From Porites lobata (Eukaryota; Cnidaria; Anthozoa; Scleractinia; Poritidae): a DNA stretch of 64,000 bases. Made by a program: the position numbers and the translations under genes. The notes below the pieces were generated by a model. That model had not been told where the DNA came from. It saw only the letters and a list, made by a program, of their open reading frames with translations, and did not search any database. Positions 58,925 through 64,000 of the stretch are shown here, in pieces (position 1 is the stretch's first letter; each line of letters starts with the position of its first letter). Location of the stretch: positions 2,140,001 to 2,204,000 of the forward strand of contig CALNXK010000072.1 of assembly GCA_942486035.1 (NCBI GenBank). The letters are read 5' to 3'.

Positions 58925-61900
58925 GTAAGAAATGCAGGGAGGGTATGGTAAGAACTTGGCTGGTACTGGACAAGAGAGAACTGAATAGGTGAAAAATTCC
59001 AAAACTTACGGAAGTAAGAACTTTCCTTGCTGTAAACCGCATACTATTTATGATGAGTCCAAAGTAATCTCCTAGGCTCTATCTGGACTCTATCTGACAT
59101 CATCTTACACAAAAACTTATTACGAGAGTGTGGCCCGCGAGCGGTTAAGAGCATTTCAAAACCAAACAATGCAAAACAATTCATTACTTTTGTTTGTGCA
59201 GTTTGCCTGCAACATAATTTAGTTCAGTCGCAAACTGTCTTGGATAGCTGCTCTTTATATTGCTTTGCAAGTAAGATTCAGTGAACAATAACGACAGGCT
59301 GGAACCAGTGTGGAAGGCTCGCCGAAGAGATAAGATTCTTATATCCATATCTCGTGATAATTAGTAACCATAAACTCAATAGCGGATCTGTAAGGCAAGT
59401 TGTAGGCATCCTTTAGAAAAGAAATTGTTCAATTCAGGCTGCCATTTCACTAATATATGCTTCTAATCAGTCAGTTATTTTAGAACATTCTTCACAATTA
59501 ATTAAGTTCCTTATCTAGCTGGAAAAGAACCTCATCCTAAATATGATTTGATTTTGCGGGCAAAGTCGTAGAGATTGGTTGACTTACAACTCACCTTTTG
59601 GGTTTTCGTGACGAACAAAGCTTTGAAAATCATTATGGCAAGATTCTTGATGTCTGGATTATATTGATGTTTTTATTTCAAGTTGGCTTAGTTTCATGTA
59701 TTGAAAAATTGTGTGCTTTCCAAACGAAATGTTGTATTTTTTTACGTTAAAAGTGACTCAATGATAATGTGTGTACTTTTTTCGCGTATCTCCTGAAGTG
59801 AAAAACAAACCTTGTGAAGGAGACTATTTCTAGAGATGTGTCGACCATGTTGCAGGAAATATGTGACCAGCGCCATGAATGTCAAGTATGGCTATAATTA
59901 TATGTTTTGTATCTAAATTACAGAAAAGTTGTTTTTCTTGCAGAAGACAATTGGTGTATATCCGCCGGTGGAAGCGATCTGCTTGCTTTAATCTCTCTTT
60001 TCCGTTTAATGAAGTAATTCCGAGGTGCGGCCGAAGCAATTTGTTTTACTTGACAAACACTACACCCTTTTACATCCTTAACTTAAGCTGATTTGGTTCG
60101 TTATCTCAACTTCAGGAAATTGGTATTGTAACAAACGTTCTCAAATTCATTCATTGTAGACTGATCAATACTGCTTTACTGCTTTCTTATCCGTTTGTCG
60201 GCAATTAATACTGTTTGACTTGTTCAGAAGAGTGAGAAATATTCTTGTAAAGGTCCGTTTGCGTGGTTTTACTGCGATTGTGAGAAGCCCTCGATCTCGC
60301 GTTAGTGTCGAATAACGTGACTGTGTTTTCGCGTGTTGTTTTGACACTCACTTTAAACACGCATGAGTGATTCGCAGCTGACAAAGCCGTGCCGCCGGTG
60401 ATGAAGACGCTCTCAAGTCATCTTGCTTGGACGCAGAGAAATCCCTTTGACCTGCAGAAGAAAGGTACGTTTACCTACATTCTTAACGTTAATAATGAAT
60501 AATGTATGCGAATAGAATGATTGTTGATGTGCTTGTACTTCGCGCGCACAGCTCTAGTCTGTAATTTGCATGTTGAGAACTGAATATATTATCTTTGATA
60601 ATCGTGGCAATGGATATGTTTTTGCGCGTTTTTTAATCGGTTTTTGCGTTGTTCCACCGGTTTAAACCCAGCTGATCTTTTAGATCTTTTACAAATAACT
60701 CAGCGTGTGCGATCCAGCCCGACAGGAGATAGTGAAAGAGGGAAATTCGCGAACAGCCGATATTTAAATAGTCAACGTGTACGCCGAGGATTTTATCGAA
60801 CTGCTACATCACCGCGTTCTATTCTGTAAGCGAAGCATCGCTTGTTATGATGTCACTACCCAGGAATGAAATTCGAAGGACTTTGATGTTGGATTGAATG
60901 AAACGTCATAAAGCCAAAATAACCTTTTGCCTTGTAAACGACGACTCGTATGTGAACGAAATGGTAGAATACTGTTGGATATAGCTTACAGACGCAGTGT
61001 TATGGCGAGCGATCTGCATTCGTTTTAACCACGTTTGGTTCTAAGCATCTGTTTGACATTTTTGTGCTCTGACTCTAACGGAAAATCCTTCCTGAAATTC
61101 ACGAAAATCAAGTCGAAAGAACTGAAAATAGCCACGCCGATCATAAAATTTCCCAAGGAGTTTGTTGTACGACACCGTCACCGGAAGTGGACGTGTTTAT
61201 GTCCACTCATGATGGTTTGTTGAGTGTATCATATTGCTGGGTCTTTTAAATGTCTGTTGGAAGAGAATTCAAGGTATTCCACTGTGATTCATTTAAACAA
61301 AGTATAGCTAACAATTTACTGTCTGAGAATTCAAGCTGATTCATAACCATGCATGAATTTAAGTATTCACCAATATTTAAATCTAATTAGTACCCCAGGA
61401 TATGACTTGCTTATAACCTTCACACGAATGGTCACACTACGATTTCTTTTCAGAGAGGAAAAAATGCTCGTAAGGGACGTAATGTTTTATCCATAGACCC
61501 GAAAGTTAGCCTTGCAACACAACGAGATTCCAATACAATTGTAGAAGTGTTAGCTCTTGCCAAATGAAAGACTTTAAAAGCATTTGCATGAGGCGGGTAT
61601 CGGAGGAGAACCTAGTTATATTTCCTAGAAGCTGCTGAGTAGCTAGATTATTTTCGTATACGATCTGTTTTCGAAAAACCTTGTTTGTTCGTTATTTTAC
61701 TTAACATAATCATGTAATAGTTGTTCCAAATAGTTTATGTTTGAAATGCGCGAAAAATGTTTAAAATGCTTGTCTGAGAAGGTTCGATATTTTGTTGGAT
61801 TCAATATACAATATTTACAATGATCATTTTCCAATTATTTTTTATCTAGCAAAGCATATATTGAGCTAAAGCATAGTGAATATTGCTCTCACGCACTGGT

Positions 61901-62501
61901 CTTGAGAAGTGATTTTGTTTTTTGTCTAATTGTCGCCTTTTAGTCGCTGTTTACAGGAGAAAGTTTTATGTCTTGTTTAATTTCTACAAAATTGAGTTCA
62001 GTCGTGTTTGCATTTTGTACATTTTTGACTCGTTAGGGGGTTGTTAGACAAATTTTCATGTAAGTACTGATTATATGGTGAATTTCATTATCACGAGCAG
62101 ATGCCTTTTGGCAAGTCAGTTCTGTATTTACCGAAGCACCGTGGAAGCCAGGATTCTTTTTATCGTTGTATTTTTCATAGAGGCACCATTCCATGTTTAT
62201 TTTGTATCCTGTTACTTCATTTGTGTTTTTCATTTTGCATCACAAACATGTTCATTGTGATTATATTGCTATCATGTTCTTGAACCATTTTTTGGTGAAA
62301 CCACACACGAAGGAATTATTTTTTCATCATTAGCGCAAGACGGATCAGCCATTTACCTTAGCCACAAATCCTTAGAGGTCTTTGAGCTACTCTTTGGCAT
62401 TCTGTTTGACAATCTATAGCGGGTTTTTGAATGGACAGACGTCTGGCAAAAATTTAAAAAAAAAATATTTTTTCTATAGCGCCAATAGTAGCATATGCGG
62501 T
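58925..62501. other. CAMSAP intron sequence without a confirmed exon
   Basis: After the proposed exon ending 58924 no further coding exon with family resemblance is visible before the window ends. The remaining CAMSAP exons should lie beyond 64000. One candidate alternative first exon is noted at 60401-60464; otherwise the interval is AT-rich sequence with no strong repeat ends. Confidence 0.5.
60401..60464 (+). CDS. Candidate alternative first coding exon inside CAMSAP
   Basis: An ATG preceded by an in-frame TGA (60368) opens a 21-codon frame, MKTLSSHLAWTQRNPFDLQKK. It ends at a consensus donor (AAAG/GTACGT) in phase 1, the same phase as the donor of the preceding proposed CAMSAP exon (58924). 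It could therefore splice to the same downstream exon and start a short isoform with the C-terminal domains. It could equally be the first exon of an unrelated gene, or chance. Confidence 0.3.
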
Positions 62502-62675
62502 CAGTATAAAACACGGACTGCGGACTGCGGACTACGGACTGCGGACTGGGTATAAAATACGGACTAGGTATAAAACGCGGACTAGAAAATACGGACTGGG
62601 TATAAAACACGGACAAGGTATAAAACGCGGACTGCGGACTGCGGACTGGGTATAAAATACGGACTACGGACTACT
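62502..62675 (+). repeat. GGACTGCGGACTGGGTATAAAA tandem array, left arm
   Basis: CGGACTGCGGACTGGG and TATAAAACGCGGACTA-type units repeat about ten times. An inverted array of the same units starts at 63899, so the two are probably arms of one foldback-like element. Confidence 0.8.
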
Positions 62676-62897
62676 TTGGTAAAAACCGTGCAAATTGGTT
62701 CTAGGTAAGGAAAAATAAGATCAAAAGATCGCTAAATAGCAAGACACGTGAGTTAAAGTTGTAAATACTCTTATAGATTCTTGGTGGAGGTGTCCCGCCC
62801 GGTTCTCTGAATCATGAGCCGGATCAAAATGCTATTTTCTTCACCCATTTTTAGACCTTGTCTTGGTCTCTAACAATCATGAAAGGGGTCAGGATCA

Positions 62898-63415
62898 GGG
62901 GGGTACTCCCTTATATAAGGGAAGGGTAGGGGTTTTGGGCCTTTTTGGTCTGAAAACACTTTGCCCATTTTGGTGTGGAATCGGGTATGGTTTTCGAGGG
63001 TACAACGGGAGCGTACATGAATGGACGTATTTATCGTTTCAATTCCAAATGAATAAGAACGAAATAGAAATGTGCGAATTCGAAATGCATTTGGAGAATT
63101 TTTTTTGTTTCCGCTCTAACTTGGTAATGATGACAAAATTTCTGCCTAATCATACCTAACCTGTTCAAGGTTCTAAGATAGTTGGGTCCGATGAATTGAG
63201 AAAGCGAAAACACGAAAATAAAAACTGGGGAGTCTCCCCAACTATCTGAGAACCTGGAACAGGCTAAATTAGGCCAGGTCCGAAAATGGGTATGGATTTT
63301 AGAGATCTAGTCTGAAAACGGGTGTGGAAAATGACAATTTTTTGGTCTGCAATAAGGTCAGGATTCGGGGAACCGGGCACTACACCCCAACGAAGAATTC
63401 CCAGTAGTACCCCCT
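62898..63415. mobile_element. Inverted-repeat element with GGGGGTACTCCC-type ends
   Basis: GGGGGGTACTCCCTTATATA at the left faces AGTAGTACCCCCTT at the right. Inner arms pair too (TCTAAGATAGTTGGG near 63171 and CCCAACTATCTGAGAA near 63237). It sits between the two inverted GGACTGC arrays. Confidence 0.55.
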
Positions 63416-63898
63416 TCCGGGGATCAGGAGCAGGGTGTAAATCATGTCATCATAATCATCACTTAGAATATAACGTTGAATGACGCATTTCGGTTATTAT
63501 TCACGTATGTGAGTAATCCCTCGCACCTAAATACTGCTTTGTGCATCGCATTGACCTTCTCGTCTGAGTTCTTCATTCAGTCCTCATATTCCCAAGGCTT
63601 TATTTGAAACGGAATTGTGGCGTCCGATAAGAATTTTACTGATCTGACTAATACCAATACTATTTTTTTTTAATTCGGTGCTTCTTATTGGTGTAAAACT
63701 GCAAATTGAAATCTCTTCAAACTCCTTCTTTTCATAAAATTCAGAGTTTAATGTCAGTTGCCTTGAGTACCGGCATAACCTTCCTTCTCCATGGGAAGAA
63801 TAGACTACGTGAACAGCGTTAAAGCTGGGACTACTGTTTTTGCTAGTCCGCTTTCTATTTCTCTCAGTTTTACCTTCTAAAGCTGTTTTTATATACAT

Positions 63899-64000
63899 AG
63901 TCCGTAGTCCGCGTTTTATACCTAGTCCGTGTTTTATACTCAGTCCGGAGTCCGCGTTTTATACCTAGTCCGTATTTTATACCCAGTCCGCAGTCCGTGG
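63899..64000 (-). repeat. Inverted copy of the GGACTGC array, cut by the window end
   Basis: AGTCCGTAGTCCGCGTTTTA and CCTAGTCCGTATTTTATACC are reverse complements of the units at 62502-62675. The array continues to the last base of the window. Confidence 0.8.

Noticed and set aside
58719..59042. 107-codon hydrophobic minus-strand frame
   Set aside because: It is antisense to a phase-compatible CAMSAP exon, and its composition reflects the basic Ser/Arg codons read backwards.
60644..60829. 61-codon frame with Arg-rich tail near the candidate alternative exon
   Set aside because: No reliable acceptor or donor bounds it in the required phase, and it resembles no CAMSAP segment.

Overview
The window looks like nuclear DNA of an animal, most likely an anthozoan cnidarian such as a coral or sea anemone. 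It is AT-rich, has GT-AG introns, and carries five recognisable metazoan genes separated by long non-coding stretches full of small inverted-repeat transposons. The metazoan assignment is firm from the proteins. The anthozoan assignment is inferred from the compact intron-rich genes and the look of the repeats, and was not tested by a search.

Layout. (1) 71-4411, plus strand: the 3' half of a PHF20/PHF20L1-like chromatin reader, entering the window inside its PHD finger. (2) About 4.7-14.2 kb: intergenic, no supported gene, several MITE-like repeats. (3) 14190-22023, plus strand: a complete short interferon regulatory factor with the five-tryptophan DNA-binding domain and a short tail; its first intron carries a degenerate minisatellite of about 103 bp units. 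(4) 22-28 kb: repeat-dense intergenic DNA. (5) 28148-34317, plus strand: a four-finger U1-type (double-stranded-RNA-binding style) zinc-finger protein of the ZNF346/ZNF385 kind; its introns hold a foldback transposon with an intact 8-bp target duplication and a hAT-like element carrying a TTF-type zinc-finger fragment. (6) 37927-39174, minus strand: a CREBL2-like bZIP gene, convergent with the zinc-finger gene. (7) 39983 onward, plus strand: the 5' and central part of CAMSAP, the microtubule minus-end binding protein. It is head-to-head with CREBL2 across an 808-bp putative shared promoter. Its calponin-homology domain and a very large serine-rich exon are present; the coiled coils and CKK domain must lie beyond the window. 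(8) 59-64 kb: mostly repeats, plus a candidate alternative first exon and one arm pair of a second foldback-like array.

The genes do not form a pathway. PHF20, IRF, CREBL2 and the zinc-finger protein are nuclear regulators; CAMSAP is cytoskeletal. Exon joins were deduced by hand from splice signals, reading-phase continuity and family resemblance. The phases close without a remainder in all genes that reach a stop codon. The most notable structures are the foldback element at 29.2-31.1 kb, the nested transposon at 51.6-52.3 kb, the repeated F-x-T-F-x-K motif in CAMSAP, the cluster of SUMO-type motifs in the PHF20-like protein, and a possible internal CAMSAP promoter.
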